Positions 32,001 through 43,823 of a DNA stretch of 64,000 bases are shown in pieces. The stretch comes from Rhipicephalus microplus. Taxonomy: Eukaryota; Arthropoda; Arachnida; Ixodida; Ixodidae. Location: positions 88,746,817 through 88,810,816 of the forward strand of contig NC_134702.1 of assembly GCF_043290135.1 (NCBI RefSeq), given 5' to 3'. Position 1 is the first letter of the stretch. Every line of letters starts with the position of its first letter. Under the pieces are notes generated by a model. It was not told where the DNA came from. It made no database searches and saw only the letters and a list, made by a program, of their open reading frames with translations. The translations under genes were made by a program, and so were the position numbers.

Positions 32001-33502
32001 GTATATTTTTCTACTTTTTTCCCTGTTGTCATTTTCAATCTATGTGTCTATGTTTCTAAGGCTTTCCGCTCTGTTGTGGTTATATTAAACATCCTTGTTA
32101 CTGCATCTCACGCCGGACAAGTCAGCACACACATCGGGTGAATGCACACCAGGTTCACGCGTTCGGCAGGTGAAGAAGAAGATGAAGGAGAACGCGAACC
32201 GGCTTGACAGTTTTTCGGAAGGCGAATTGGGAATTGCCGAGGAGGTGAAAGCTTAGCTTGTCTAACTTTTAGCCTGCATCATTCTTTGCCTTCCACAGAG
32301 AAGTTTTTTTAGCAAATGAAGCAAAGTCAATTATTAAAGCTGCTTCATGCTTAATTAAAGAGGCGTAGATATCGAAGGTAACGGCCGTAGGCGTGTGCAA
32401 GGGACGGGGACAGACACAGGGTAAAGGCGGGGGGAGACTACTAGTGTCCTTGTCACTGAGGGCGCAAGGGCTGCAGTACATATACATAATGAGGGGGTGG
32501 CTGTGCTGCGATGACCTTTGAACTATATTCCTTGGAAAATCGCAAACTAGTGACACAAGAGACAAGCATGTACAGGCCCACAGATTTTGGAGCTTCGCCT
32601 AGAAAGAGGCTCTGAAAGGCAGCTCGTCCAGCTTTAGCTGTTGCCGTACTAGGGTGGCTAGTACCCTAACCGTACTGCGCCTTCCTAACCGTACTGGGCC
32701 TTCCGTGCAGGCCTGGTTGTTTTTCTCTGTCTCTGGCAGTTACTCCATCATGATATTTATGCATGAGCGATATGCGGGGGCCCTGAACTTGAGCTTTGTT
32801 CATTGATTTGCAATTTCCTATTGGTTTGAATATAGAGGAAGAGGAAAAGAACTATGCTCGAGTTTCAATTTATTGCTGTTTGAAAATGATATCATTCGTG
32901 GTTATATACGACTAACTCTTTTCATCAGGCTGCTTTTGGACCATTTGAGTACAAAATGAGCTATGCGATTGCACGGATTGGCTACTTTGGCAACGTTTAC
33001 TTTGGGTTCTTGTTCCTTTTCGAGTCCAACCAATTACAACCGTGGTGGCGTTGAATTGTGATGATTTATTGAAGGGCAAGTGGTCTTCTTATCAATAACC
33101 TTATGCAGGACTTTTTTTCCTATTAGGTAAAAACATTTTTGTAAAATTGCTACATACCAGTCACCTGTTGCTGGCGCTAATCTTATTTATGCACGAACTG
33201 TTCAGGCCAAGAATATTTGCAGCAACTAAAGGTAACATGAAATGAATCATTAACAAGAAATCAGTTCACCTTCTAGTTATTACCGCAAGGGCAGTTATCT
33301 GGGTTATCATTCTCTTTTTAAACTAGCTATAAGGAAGTGCAATACACTTAGCAGCAAGCGTGGCAACTGGATTCTCGTGTGCTCAGAGACTTTTACACAG
33401 GCTGAAAACCAGTCTATTTCTTGCTCTCATAGCTCCTGCCGCTGCTAACATAGCAGTTATTTGCTTCATGTTGTATTTTCCCCATAGCTTTTTGTTTAGA
33501 GG
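32001..33502. other. No recognised gene
   Basis: Continuation of the pyrimidine-rich insertion site of LTR-3, then AT-rich unassigned DNA. GGAGCTTCGCC at about 32589 resembles the 3' end of the Helentron-like element but no second end was found. No coding motif seen on either strand. Confidence 0.5.
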
Positions 33503-33790
33503 ATGTCGAAGAATATCAGAGCACGTTTTGGCAAGCTGAACCGTGAACATAGCGCTGAGATCAAATATTTCAAGGTAACAATCGAGTTAGCCTTTCGCAA
33601 AGAACTAAGACATATTACAAACTTTTTGGCTACGGAAAACTGAGAGAATGAAGAACTTGTGATGAAAAACAAAGCCCTGAGGACTTCAAATGCTGAATTA
33701 AATGTGTAATGCCTTAATTTCGCACAGAAGGTGAATGACTATAAGAACAGAATACTCCTGCCCCAAGACGGTGCATGGTCTAGTTGAGAA
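33503..33790 (+). pseudogene. Possible LINE ORF1-like coiled-coil remnant
   Basis: From the ATG at 33503 the frame reads a charged helical stretch (FGKLNREHSAEIKYFK, AFRKELRHITNFLATEN), stops at 33639, then goes on (ENEELVMKNKALRTSNAEL, stop, NFAQKVNDYKNRI). The pattern of heptads ending in a NDLE/YSR-like segment resembles CR1/L2-type ORF1 proteins. The identification is by style rather than by a catalytic motif and is tentative. Confidence 0.4.
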
Positions 33791-34429
33791 GATGCTTGAC
33801 TGGAAACCCTAAGGTGCCCATGCTATCGTGCCCCAGCTATTGAATAGTTGAGAATTAAAAAAGTTCATAAAGAAAAGCAAACGTGATTGTTTGCCCGTGT
33901 TACGCCGCCAACCATTTTAAGAAGCTTATTTCAGTAATAATGAGAGTAAATATATATGAACCATTCACCAAATGCATAAAAATGATCTTGCCGATTTGTT
34001 TAAATCGATCTTGTAGTTAGGCCTAGACAATTATAAATAAGAAGCTATCTCAAAAACTACACTAACTTATTCGTAATACTCAGTCATCGAAGTCTGAACT
34101 TAGCGCAAGCGAAGCCACTTCAAACAGTCGTTTGCTGCGAACACTGTGAATCTTTCAACAACTATACACCAAAATCATTTTGAAAAGGATGTCCGAGAGC
34201 GTCACCATGTTTTACGTACACTACGTACACCAACGCTAACAAGGTAAGATTGAAGCTGAAAAACAGCGCGTACGCTAATCGGTACGGGAACGTACCTGAA
34301 CATGTGCACTGAACATGTGCACTTCGATCCGCTATCACGGTTCGCCCAGTATCCCGGTAAGCCTGGTATACTATCACTGTCTTATGCCTTCCGGGCGGAC
34401 TTGTCATTCAAGGTGGATGTCTAAAAGGT

Positions 34430-34840
34430 TGATGCCAACCAATCTTTCACCTGTTGTTTTAGCTCTCAGGTCTGATCTTTATGGGTCTCAGCGATGAAAA
34501 AGAGCGTTCTGCTTCAGCTGTGCTCACGGCCAGAGTCGCCATAATGTTTAGCAGACGGTGGACGTTTGGGAACAACACCTCTGGGATATTGGCAAGCGCA
34601 TGTATCGCAGACATGCTAAGGTTTCTCGCTTCTATCGCTTTTTTTCCGCAGCCCGTATGCTACGAACTCCCCTTGCAATTCTGAAGTTGAAATATTGTTC
34701 GAGTACACGTCAGAAATCTTCTCGGTTTTAGGAAGAGTGGCAGATTCGGAAGTAGGGAAAAAAGAAAAGAATGGGAAAAAAGGAAAAAAGGCAGAGCAGA
34801 AAAAGCACGTTAAAGGTGTACCGATGCATTGTAAATCGCT
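34430..34840 (-). pseudogene. hAT transposase C-terminal remnant, copy B
   Basis: The minus strand reads ESATLPKTEKISDVYSNNI near 34750-34690, then LFPNVHRLLNIMATLAVS followed by TAEAERSFSSL near 34570-34490, in neighbouring frames. The AEAERSFS block is the best-kept hAT signature in the window. It lies downstream of the E2-like gene in the same orientation. Confidence 0.8.
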
Positions 34841-34971
34841 CACTAAACTTACCTAGCAATGAAATTACAGCGCCTCGCATCAGAATGCAACAAACAGACA
34901 ACCGACCGGCAGGGATGGTGCATAGTACCGCGTAATAATTTAAACAAGTTGCATGCGCTGGCAGTTCTGTC

Positions 34972-35050
34972 ATGAGAGTTCACGACGTGAGCTCTCACGA
35001 CGAGAGTTCTCATTGAGAGAGAGTTCTCATTGTCGTGAGAGTTCACGTGT
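34972..35050. repeat. Local expansion of GAGAGTTC/GAGTTCTCA motifs
   Basis: Where the sister copy at 16545-16565 has one short segment, this copy has about 55 extra bases made of repeated and inverted GAGAGTTC, GAGCTCTC and GAGAGAGAGTTC pieces. It looks like hairpin-driven template switching. Confidence 0.7.
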
Positions 35051-35868
35051 TCTGAGAAATTGATTATGGTGCCCTATGCTCTAAACAAAACCGGAGTTCA
35101 TTACTTCGTCACTAGTGAACTGGTCACTCGATATTTTGTGTGGCACGAGGCTGCTTTTCTTCGCGCCAGCGTAATCGCTGCAAACATGAATGCGCGTACT
35201 AGTTAGAACAGTGTATACATGGCATATCTATGCTGCACGGTGATATGCATATATGTACAGCTTTGGATATGTTGACGTAAAGAAAAATGATGGCTGCACG
35301 CTTGCTAAGAACAGAAGACTCTTTGCCGCAACGCTGTAGTTTCAGGGAGCGGAGCGACGGGAGTTAGGAAAAAAAACACCATACGTTTTTGCGCGTAGAT
35401 AACTTTACAAGCGGCAACACGCAGCGAACAAACTGAGTACATAGGTGAGTATATAGTCTAGTCCCCGGTGCATTTTCGTTTGAGACTAAGTAAACATTTC
35501 TCAACAGTGATTACCTTGGCCTGGCAGATTGCATGACATTACCTCTACGATTAGAGTGCTTCATTGCTATCAAAAGTCACAGGGAATTCTAATGTCAACC
35601 AAAGTTCCAAGAAGGTCTAACCCGAAAAATAACGCATGCCAAATCAAGTTGCCAACGTGCCGCATAACTTACAAAAACGATTACTTATTGCGTATTGCAA
35701 GCATGCTTGGATGCACGCAGTAAAGGAGGAAATGTTGACTAAGAGGTTTCAATGCGTCAGGGCTGCTTGACATATAGAGCTTAAAATAAAAACTATTCCC
35801 ATAGGCATGCAGTCACAAACACCGACCGTGATAAATTCGCTCAGGAAGTAAACAAAAGCGAAATGTAA

Positions 35869-36357
35869 TTATTCCTGTGCAAAATCATGCTGCGTCTGGA
35901 CCAGCACCGTCTGGATGGTCATCTCCGGGTTCCACGAGGGGCCGAGAAACGTGCCCAGAATGCTGAGCGAGACGAGCCCACTGCTGTACAGGTCCGGATA
36001 GAAGCGCACCCTTCCGCCGTCTTTCGTCATGAAGCGTACCTGCGGTGGACAGGCTGGGTTGCCAAGGAGGAACTTGAGCACGAAATGGAACAAGCCTCCC
36101 TGGCACGGCGTGTTGTCGGGTCCCAGGATGACGGCGTGGACGTAGGTGACGTTGCCTTTTTCGGGCTTGACGAAGATTCCTGGCACAGGGTTGTCAATGA
36201 TGTTCTTGAGATCTTGGTTGAGTCTCAGTAGACACTGCCCAGACGGCTGCTTGGGCTGGGCCAACGCGGTCTCCAAATTGCACGTAGCTGCACTTTGCGG
36301 AGGGTCGTCCATGGCGGAATAGGGGGCGGCGGTGGCTGTGAGTGGACGTCGCTGCAT
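35869..36357 (-). pseudogene. UBE2Z-like E2 pseudogene, copy 4 (C-terminus deleted)
   Basis: ATG at 36357-36355 (MQRRPLTATAAPYSAMDD). The UBC core is open and well kept: LLRLNQDLKNI, LGPDNTPCQGGLFHFV, PPQVRFMTKDGGRVRF, then LYSSGLVSLSILGTF with Ser (TCG, minus strand 35970-35968) in the catalytic position. After TIQTVLV the reading jumps into unit sequence that lies hundreds of bases further downstream in other copies, so the C-terminal third and 3' region were deleted. Neighbours: LINE remnant upstream, hAT relic downstream, all on the minus strand. Confidence 0.85.
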
Positions 36358-36469
36358 TCTAGTGGCCGTTTGCGCAGATGGTGATACTGTACAATGGCTC
36401 CCACCCACTTTGAGGTATTGACCAAGAAAAAAGTTATTCATAATAAAGTGATCACATAATATTTTTATG

Positions 36470-38249
36470 ACTAATTATACAATATACTTTGAATAAATAA
36501 TTATGCTCATCACGATGGAAGCCACCCTGATTTATTTAAATGTTTCTGTGCGGCGTAACGGAGATCTACAAGGACCTAATGCTCCCAAGGATTGAATATT
36601 TGAAACTTTACTTCCAATACAATGCAATTGAACATCGTTTTGGAAAATTTTCTCATCCAAAAATTGAAGCGGTTGCATGATAAAAAATTGTGCAGGATTC
36701 TTTTCCCATCGTAGTAAAATGAGCAACGTGGGGACGGAACTAGACTACGTCTGGGATATAATACCTTAATTTTTGAAAGCGACAGTGAGATCTTGTAAAA
36801 ATAACTGCCTTTTGTCGAGTTGAACAGAAACTCCTACGCCAAGAAAACATGAGGTGTTGATACTCGTATATATGAGCGATTGATGTTTTTTTTTAGTGTC
36901 TTGCATTTTGGCACTCCTTCTAAATCTGTCACTATTTATTATAGTTGTTGTCGGTATAATTGAGAATTTCGGAACTCAGAGAGTACCTTTCGCCAGAGCA
37001 TGCACGATTTCAATCGTTTTTATTCCTTTGTGCATACCCAGAATAACTTGGTTACACTTACGTGGATAGGGACCAGAAAATGAAAACTACGTGATAAATG
37101 AGAGTCGCTTTTTGGGGACTGATTGATTGATATGTGGGGTTTAACGTCCCAAAACCACTATATGATTATGAGAGACACCGTAGTGGAGGGCTCCGGAAAT
37201 TTAGACCACCTGGGGTTCTTTAACATGCACCCAAATCTGAACACACGGGCCTACAACATTTCCGCCTTTATCGGAAATGCAGCCGCCGCAGCCGGGATTC
37301 GAACCCGCGCCCTGCGGGTCAGCAGCCGAGTACCTTAGCCACTAGACCACCGCGGCGGGGCGCTTTTTGAAGGCTATGCTGAGCACAATTTTTAAGAGTC
37401 TGTAACTATATATGGCCATATTTGATGTTGATGGGGAGCTTTCTAATGCTGATATAACCGCCAGAAATTCCGTCGAAAATGATGATAAAATACTGGCAAG
37501 CTCTGTATTGAAAATGACTAATTGAAGGTCTCGAATATGATACAAATTCTGCATTTTGCCTCAGATTCGGAGGCACCTGATAATAATTGTTATATTTATT
37601 CCCACTAAATGCCTCTGTAAAAGCCCATTTGAGACCTGGTAAGCAGGAAACAAAGGAAAATTACTTTGTTTTTATTCGGCGGAAGGTGACAGGAACCCGC
37701 ATCTAGCTGAGCCACACGTAGACACCGGTAAGGCAAGTTTTTTTTCGAATAAATGGGCAATATATAGTAAAAATGACTTAGAGGTACTGTCTTTCATCAC
37801 CAATGGTAGGAAATTCATTTACTCTAACATCGACTGGTTGAACAAGTGTTGTACGTAGCTAAGCTGCGGTGTATGAAACCGAAGCCAATAAGATAGAAAA
37901 AAGATAAGTCCCGCTGATTCATAAAAATCGTTTTTAGGTTTATCAAATATTGATAATTTATGGCAATGCTTGTACTGTTAGTATTCTCAACCAGCCAGAG
38001 GGTGACTGCTTCTAAATAGAGGACATTATTTGCCATAATTATACCACTACTCCAAGCCTTAGGGCCTCTCTTTCTTAGGGTATAAAAGAGGACGCAGTTT
38101 ATTAGACCATGCTTAAGAATATAAAACACTTCCGGATTCTAATACTGGGCGTACATACGCTTTGTGAACCAATATTAGTGTGCCTATCTTGCATCCCCGA
38201 TAGACCTTTGCCCAACATTTTGTAGGGCTTCAAGCGCCCGTACTTCTAA

Positions 38250-38251
<2 letters not shown>
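36470..38251 (-). pseudogene. I-group LINE C-terminal remnant, copy B
   Basis: On the minus strand: RALEALQNVGQRSIGDAR near 38245-38190, FYILKHGLINCVLFYTLRKR near 38110-38060 (end of the RT region), EFLAVISALESSPSTSNMA near 37470-37420 (RNase H first part; the usual IYSDS block reads IYSYR), then a SINE break, then a decayed WVPGH region near 37040 and LLRWEKNPAQFFIMQPLQ near 36720. Many stops and frame changes. Order and motifs fit a LINE with RNase H after the RT. Confidence 0.7.
37121..37362 (-). mobile_element. Tick tRNA-derived SINE, near complete
   Basis: Read on the minus strand it begins CCCCGCCGCGGTGGTCTAGTGG, has the B-box GGGTTCGAATCCC and ends in TCAATCAATCAG. It is flanked by the direct repeat CGCTTTTTG (about 37106 and 37360), which occurs once in the sister copies (GTCGCTTTTTGGGGGC). 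It is the best copy of this SINE here and is anchored by the pre-insertion site in its relatives. Confidence 0.92.
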
Positions 38252-38280
<29 letters not shown>

Positions 38281-38442
38281 TGTATGTATGTATGTATGTA
38301 TGTATGTATGTATGTATGTGTGTATGTATGTATGTATGTATGTATGTATGTATGTATGTATGTATGTATGTATGTATGTATGTATGTATGTATGTATGTA
38401 TGTATGTATGTATGTATGTATGTATGTATGTATGTATGTATG
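38252..38442. repeat. (TATG)n microsatellite, about 190 bp
   Basis: Nearly pure TATG repeats with one TGTG variant at about 38318. On the left is LINE sequence, on the right the LTR of the BEL/Pao element. The tract continues on the other side of that element at 44931. Confidence 0.98.
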
Positions 38443-38589
38443 TGTTTCAGAAGAACCAGAGAGATCACAGAACCGATACGTCTTCGGTTTATGGTCGAAA
38501 GAACAGGAAAATAAAAAAATATGCAAAGCGTGACCCTGGCTACTTCTTCTTCCTCGCCTCCGAGCTCCATCTTCAATCTGTTTTCTACA
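38443..38589 (-). repeat. 3' LTR of the BEL/Pao element
   Basis: 147 bp; matches 44782-44929 with differences roughly every 12-15 bases, so this element is clearly older than LTR-3. It is preceded in element sense by GCGGGAAGA, a weak polypurine tract. Confidence 0.88.
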
Positions 38590-40840
38590 TCTTCCCGCGA
38601 GCCAGATTCAACCGAAGCAACCTTCGAGCGAATACAGCAGTTGAATCGGCCTCTTGACTAATTTTCCTTCAGGTGTACGAACAAGCATGTTCACACTAGT
38701 CCATCCTTGCCTGGGAAAATCTTTTCGACTTTGCAGAGTTTCCACTGAGTTCTTTTTCGCGCTTCTCCAAGCAGAAGTACATCTCCTTCTTGTACATTTG
38801 TGTGATGCTCTGTTTTTCTTCTGGCACACTTAAGCTCCCTCAGGTGCTCCTTTTTCCATCTGGTCCAGCATGTTATCATTGCCTATTTTCTTGCACTCCA
38901 GTAATTCAGCAAACTGTATTCTCCGAGTCTGTTTTCTTCCTGCTTGTTCATTGCTTGCCTGCCTCCTATAACGTCCGCCGGTGTGATGGGTTATGGCTCG
39001 TTAGGATCGTCATACACATAAGCAAGAGGCCGGTTGTTAAGTACTCCTGCTTCAACAACCACAGTCCGTAGTTCTTCTTCATCCAAAAGTCGAGCACCTA
39101 TAGTTTTTGCCATGGATGTCTTAAAGCTTATGATCAGCCTTTCATAAAATCCTCCCCACCATGGAGCTAACTCTACAATAAACTTCCATTTTATTTTCAG
39201 GTTACTGGTATACTATTGAACCCTTTCATCTTCCATCTTTAATATCTTCTTCATCTCTTTCGCATATTTCTTGAATGCTCTTGCATTATCACTGTAAATA
39301 GTTGTACACAATCCTCTTCTAGCTACGAATCTTCGGAATGCTTGTAAAAATGCTTCTGATGACATCCTCTTGACCAACTCCCGTTGTATGGCTCTTGTTA
39401 CTGCACACGTAAAGATCACAATGTAATACTTTGTAATTTTTTCGCCTTTCTCCTCTCGAGCGTTTAGCGGTCCAGCAAAGTCTATACCAACTGTGTTGAA
39501 TGGCCTCGTCTGTGTTATCCTGTCAGCTGGTAGTGGTGGAATTTCTTGTGCCATTGGTCTAAAATTGAATCTCCTACATGTGATGCATTTCTTTATCACA
39601 TATTTCACCATCTGTCGGTCCCGCACAATCCAAAACTTCGTTCTCAGATATGTCAGTGTTGCCGCAATGCCACTGTACATTGTTACTTGATGCGCGTTCA
39701 GAACTAGGAGTTCTGAAAAGTGACTTTCTCTTGGTAAAATACTAGGATGCTTCTTATCAAAGCTCAAATCACTCCACTGAAGCCTCCCTTTTACTCTTAG
39801 GACACCTTGATCATCTTCGAAGATGTTCGTGCCGTACAGATTCATGTTATCATATATTCGTGTCACTGCATTTTGTAGCGTTTTCTGCTCCTGCTTTATC
39901 AGCACAAACTATGCCTTGTCCAATTGTTCTCCTGTCAGCGAACCTGTTTTCCTTTCTTTTCGTCGGTTTCCTATATAACGCATCACCCACGTGGTAACTC
40001 TTAACGCTTTCTTGTATGATTCAAACTTGTTCTCACCAATTATCTTTTCTTCACTCGTGGTGGTAGTTGAACATGCCACTGTCTTTTCTTCGTCTTTGTT
40101 GTCATCACTGTCCGATTCGTGCGTGATGTCATAATCAGGCCTTTGTTTTTCATTCTTGATCCACGTGGGGCCTTTCCATCATAATTCAATGTCCAGCAAA
40201 CGTTTCATCTTCATCCCCCTTGTCATCAAATCTGAAGGATTTTCATCACTTTTAACATAACCCTATTGACTCTCATTGGACTTGCTCGTAATTTCAGCTG
40301 CGCGGTTGCGAACAAACAGATCTTTCGTCTTGTTTGACTTTATCCAGCATAACACAATTTGAGAGTCAGTCCAGAATTTCACACTCCTCAGTTTCCTGAT
40401 GAAATTCTCAGTTATATGACTAGCCAATCTGACTGATATTCTGGCCGCCAACAACTCCAGTTTTGCTAGTGTGATCTTTTTGATTGGAGGGACTCTACCC
40501 TTTGCAATGATTAAATTGGCTTCATTGCTTCCATCGGAGTATTCTGTTACAATGTATGCTGCTGCTCCATACGCCATTGGACTCGCGTCGGAGAACACGT
40601 GTAGAGTCGATGCTTTCACTTCAGCTTGCCTGTTGTCATAGCATCTGTTAATGGTGAAGTCATCTAAGTGCTGAAGTTCCTCCGACAAATCCTTCCAAGC
40701 TGATCTATGCTGGCTTGGTAACGGGTCATCCCATTTCAGTTTATCCATCCAAATTTTTTGCAGCAATACTTTCGCTTTGACTGAAAATGTTGTCAAAAAA
40801 CATGAAGAGTCATATAGCTTTGCCGTGTCCTGCAAAACCT
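38590..40840 (-). pseudogene. pol: BEL/Pao RNase H, integrase and C-terminal domain
   Basis: RNase H-like part at 40835-40263: HVFSDASPMAYGAAAYIV, LAKLELLAARISVRLA and FWTDSQIVLCWIKSNK, the typical Pao arrangement. Two stops follow near 40260 and 40180. Integrase 39905-39213: HPSILPRESHFSELLVLNAH and CITCRRFNFRP (HHCC), VGIDFAGPL (Asp), IYSDNARAFKKY (Asp), stop at 39213, then WKFIVELAPWWGGFYERLI holding the catalytic Glu near 39160. The tail (RWKKEHLRELKCARRK, GDVLLLGEARKRTQWKL) is the conserved C-terminal domain of Pao pol. Catalytic residues remain but the gene is broken. Confidence 0.88.
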
Positions 40841-40985
40841 GTTTTTTTTAGAGTTGTCTCATGTCCTTGTCATTTCGCTATGTAGTGTCGGGAAAGCTCA
40901 ACACGTCGTCTACGAAATTCCGTTTCAGTCCCAAAATCTTGATTTGTCCCTCTTTTCTTATCCCTCGATCCAGATCCTCTCCTTC

Positions 40986-42566
40986 TCAATCAAAATGTTT
41001 TCTTAGCTCGGCGTCATTTGAAATCCATTTTCTTAAATTCATTCCCGCATAGCAAAAAATATCTCGTGCTTCTTTGTATATCTTTGTCGATGTCGAGTAT
41101 TCATCGGCTCCTAGTAAAACGTCATCGACGTAGATTCTTTTTCGGAGTTGCGCCACAACTGCAGGATATTTTTCTTCGAATTTATCCAAATGTCGATGAA
41201 TCGTGGCCGCTAGAAGAAGGCTACTTGGTGTAGTTCCGAAAGTAACCCTCGTCATCCTCCATGTTTTTATCTTCGGGGTTGGCATATCTTCGCTGGGTAT
41301 TCTTTCCCACAACATGAATCGCAGTGCGTCTCGGTCATTTTCATGTATCTTGATCTGCAAGAATGCTTTTTCCACGTCGGCTGACATAGCGAACTTGTGA
41401 TGTCGAAAGTTCATCAGCAAGCTTTTGATGTCGGGGTTTAGGTTTGGCCCCTTTTCCAAGTTGTCATTCAAGGATTCACCAGGATTCTGGCTTGACGACG
41501 CGTCAAAGACGATCCGTATTTTCGTCGTTGTTTGGTCCTTCTTAATTACTGCTTGATGCGGCATGTAGTATACAAATTTGTTCTGTATATTAGATCCAGC
41601 ATCTTCTTCGACGTTTTCTGCTATTCCTTGCTCAAAGTACTCTCGAATAGCTTTGTCATAGGCTAGGAGTTCATTTTTATCCTTGCATAATTTTTTGGTC
41701 ACCTCGATAAGCCTCTTCTCTGCAATGGTGTTGTTGTCGTTCAATGTCATGTTTTCCTTCCATGGTAGCCGCACTTGGTATCTTCCTGCCTTGAACTCCA
41801 TTGTTTGTCGGACGTAGTCTAGCACATGTTCATCGTTCATCTTTGTTGCTGGTTTCTCCTTGATGCCCATGTTTTCCAAGTCCCAGAATCTCTGCAGTTC
41901 GTCCACAGTCGTGTCCGACTTGGCACTGACCTTGAGTACCATAACCGTAGATGCTTTCATAGGCACACAATGAAGTCCTACAGGACCTTGCACCGTCCAT
42001 CCCAATATTGTTTCTATTACCATTACTTTTGGCTGAATCTCGCAAATGCGACCAGTGACTACAGTCCAGTAATAATCCGCTCCAATTAATATAGAAGTTT
42101 TCATATTTTTTCTTTCTTTGGCCGTCTTTTCGTGTTCATCTGCCAAACGAATTCCCATCGATCTTGCTCTTTCGTGTATTATCAACAGTGGCGATGGTAG
42201 CACGTCACAGTATATAACTTCTTTCTCCAGTGCCTCAATCGTGGCTGACTCCGAGATGGGATCCTTCCTAACGCTGACCTCGAGGACTTTCATGTCTAGT
42301 TCCATCTCTCCTCCTCCAAATGATTCTACAGTAATCCTTTCGGAGTTTTTTACCTTGCACGCTAGTTTTCTTGACAATCTTTTGAGGATGAATGTCCTCT
42401 GACTCCGGTTGTCTAGCAGAATCTGTGCGTAGCACCCGTTGTCTTCTCCCTCCGTCCACGAAAAGGCTGTCTGCAGTAGTATGCACTTGTGTTCATCAGA
42501 CTGCTGTGCGTGCATGTTGCAGGACTTGCTAGTGTCTAACCGGTCAGGTTGCGCGCTTTTACGCAC
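40986..42566 (-). pseudogene. pol: BEL/Pao protease and reverse transcriptase
   Basis: A 526-codon open frame. The protease signature reads YAQILLDNRSQRTFI; the expected D-S/T-G triad is D-N-R, so the protease is probably dead. RT motifs: IRIVFDASSSQNPGESLND, FAMSADVEKAFLQIKI (first catalytic Asp), FGTTPSSLLLAATI and the intact YVDDVLLGAD near 41110. The frame ends at 40986 while RNase H resumes ~150 bases later in another frame. A complete Pao pol is one frame, so this is a frameshifted relic. Confidence 0.9.
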
Positions 42567-42593
42567 TTGCTCAACATCATTACCGCTTTGCTG

Positions 42594-43375
42594 CTAAGCT
42601 GACTTTCCTGCATGCGTACATAGTCGACACATGTATGTCGCGTGCCTTCCCTTGCATGTTTTGCAGCGTACGTTAGCACGGCATATCTTCACCGTGTGGT
42701 GAGGTCTGGTGCATCTGAAGCACCCTCGTTCCCGTTGCAAGGCTTCTTTCTTCTGTTGCATACTAATGCTTCTTCTGCAATCTTCCGTGTAGTGTCCAGT
42801 CATCTCACAAAAGATGAATTTTTTCATCGATGTGCTTTGAAACGCAGATGTTCTAATCCTCCTCATACTGTGCGGTGACTGGGTAACGTCGTATTTTTCC
42901 TCTCGAGTTTCTTCTCTGCCGCGTATATATATGTTTAAAAACTCCATAATTTCTTTCAAACTGCTCGACCTGTCTCTTGACGCTGAGTCCGATTCCGTAG
43001 TTGCTCGTCTGTTGTCAACTTTCTTTAACTCCTTCATCTTCATCTCAATCCTCATATCCACCGGTAGCGCAGATTTTACAACAGGAGCTATCACTGTGGC
43101 GTAACTACCCATTTTCACTCCTAATGACTGCAATGCTCGTGTGTTCACTTGTAACTTTTGGAAGAGTTTCTTCAACCCATCTACATATTTAGGACTCTTC
43201 ACTGCTTCCAAATTTGCAAGCTCTTTTATGTACGTCTCTATTAAATTATCTTCTCATCCGAAGGTTTCTTTCAAAAGAGCGACTGCATGCTCGTAATTTT
43301 TATCAGAAAACTGCAAACCTTCTATGAGGGACGCAGCCTCCCCGCTCAGAGACGCCAGAAGGTAACTAAATTTTT
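42594..43375 (-). pseudogene. gag: BEL/Pao gag, C-terminal part
   Basis: From the insertion border the frame reads FSYLLASLSGEAASLIEGL near 43370-43310, a stop near 43257, then an open run from 43211 with a helical region and zinc knuckles: CEMTGHYTEDC and CFRCTRPHHTVKIC followed by CKTCKGRHATYMC, the three-part Cys/His pattern usual in Pao gag. It ends with a stop at 42594, 28 bases before the pol frame starts. Confidence 0.85.
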
Positions 43376-43591
43376 AGATGCGGAGCATCTAATACTCGAG
43401 GCTTGTAGTGCGGCGCCGTCCGCAAGCTTCCTCCTCTTTCTTCCACCATCTGTGCATCCCTTCCTTCTCTACACACCGCGCGCGCTTCACTCCTCCACCA
43501 TCTGTGCACCCTTCCTCCTCTACACACCGCGTGCGCTTCTCCTCTTCACGAACATTCGCTAGTTGTATAATGTAGCGCGCCTGCGCCGTCA

Positions 43592-43723
43592 CGCTTCGAG
43601 AACATCGGCAGCTGACGCGCGCGCATGCGCCGCCGCGCTTCGAGAACATCGGCAGCTGACGCGCGCGCATGCGCCGTTGCGCTTCTCCCCCTTCTCGAAC
43701 ATTCGACAGCTGACAGTGCATGC
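43592..43723 (+). repeat. 44-bp GC-rich tandem repeats
   Basis: Units starting CGCTTCGAGAACATCGGCAG at 43592 and 43636 and a diverged third at 43680 (CGCTTCTCCC). Each contains GCGCGCGCATGCGCCG. They lie just upstream of the TATA box. Confidence 0.9.
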
Positions 43724-43735
43724 GCCGTCGCGCTG

Positions 43736-43771
43736 TATATATACTCAAGGTCGGCGCTCGCTCGCTCAGTT
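43736..43771 (+). promoter_or_regulatory. TATA box and initiator-like site
   Basis: TATATATA at 43736-43743 is followed by TCAGTT with the A at 43768, 32 bases from the first T, the usual spacing of a metazoan TATA/Inr core promoter. An ATG follows at 43824. The spacing and motifs are seen; promoter activity is inferred. Confidence 0.5.
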
Positions 43772-43823
43772 GCCGCTCGTCGGTTGGTTTGTACGGCGCG
43801 TCGACGTCCAAGGTCGCGGTGAA

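Larger units (their letters stand above)
33815..38251 (-). repeat. Dispersed LINE/E2/hAT mosaic repeat, copy B
   Basis: Second long copy, in the same order as 20052-15395: LINE C-terminus (38251 to about 36470), E2-like gene (36357-35869), common middle, hAT tail (about 34840-34430) and a further shared ~600 bp. Differences: a SINE insertion at 37121-37362, a deletion removing the E2 C-terminus and its 3' region at about 35885, and a local expansion of GAGAGTTC motifs at 34972-35050. The 5' end abuts (TATG)n at 38252 with the junction AAGTACGGGC...TTTAGAA/(CATA)n in element sense, identical in copies C and D. Confidence 0.85.

Noticed and set aside
37320..37362. A tRNA gene at the SINE heads (23075 and 37320)
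   Set aside because: A- and B-boxes are present, but the acceptor stem is not followed by a normal tRNA end and the sequence runs on into the SINE body.
38252..38533. Long open frames of repeated MYVC or YIHT at 38252, 44933, 55452 and 61450-61947
   Set aside because: They are translations of (TATG)n/(CATA)n, which has no stop in several frames. Not genes.
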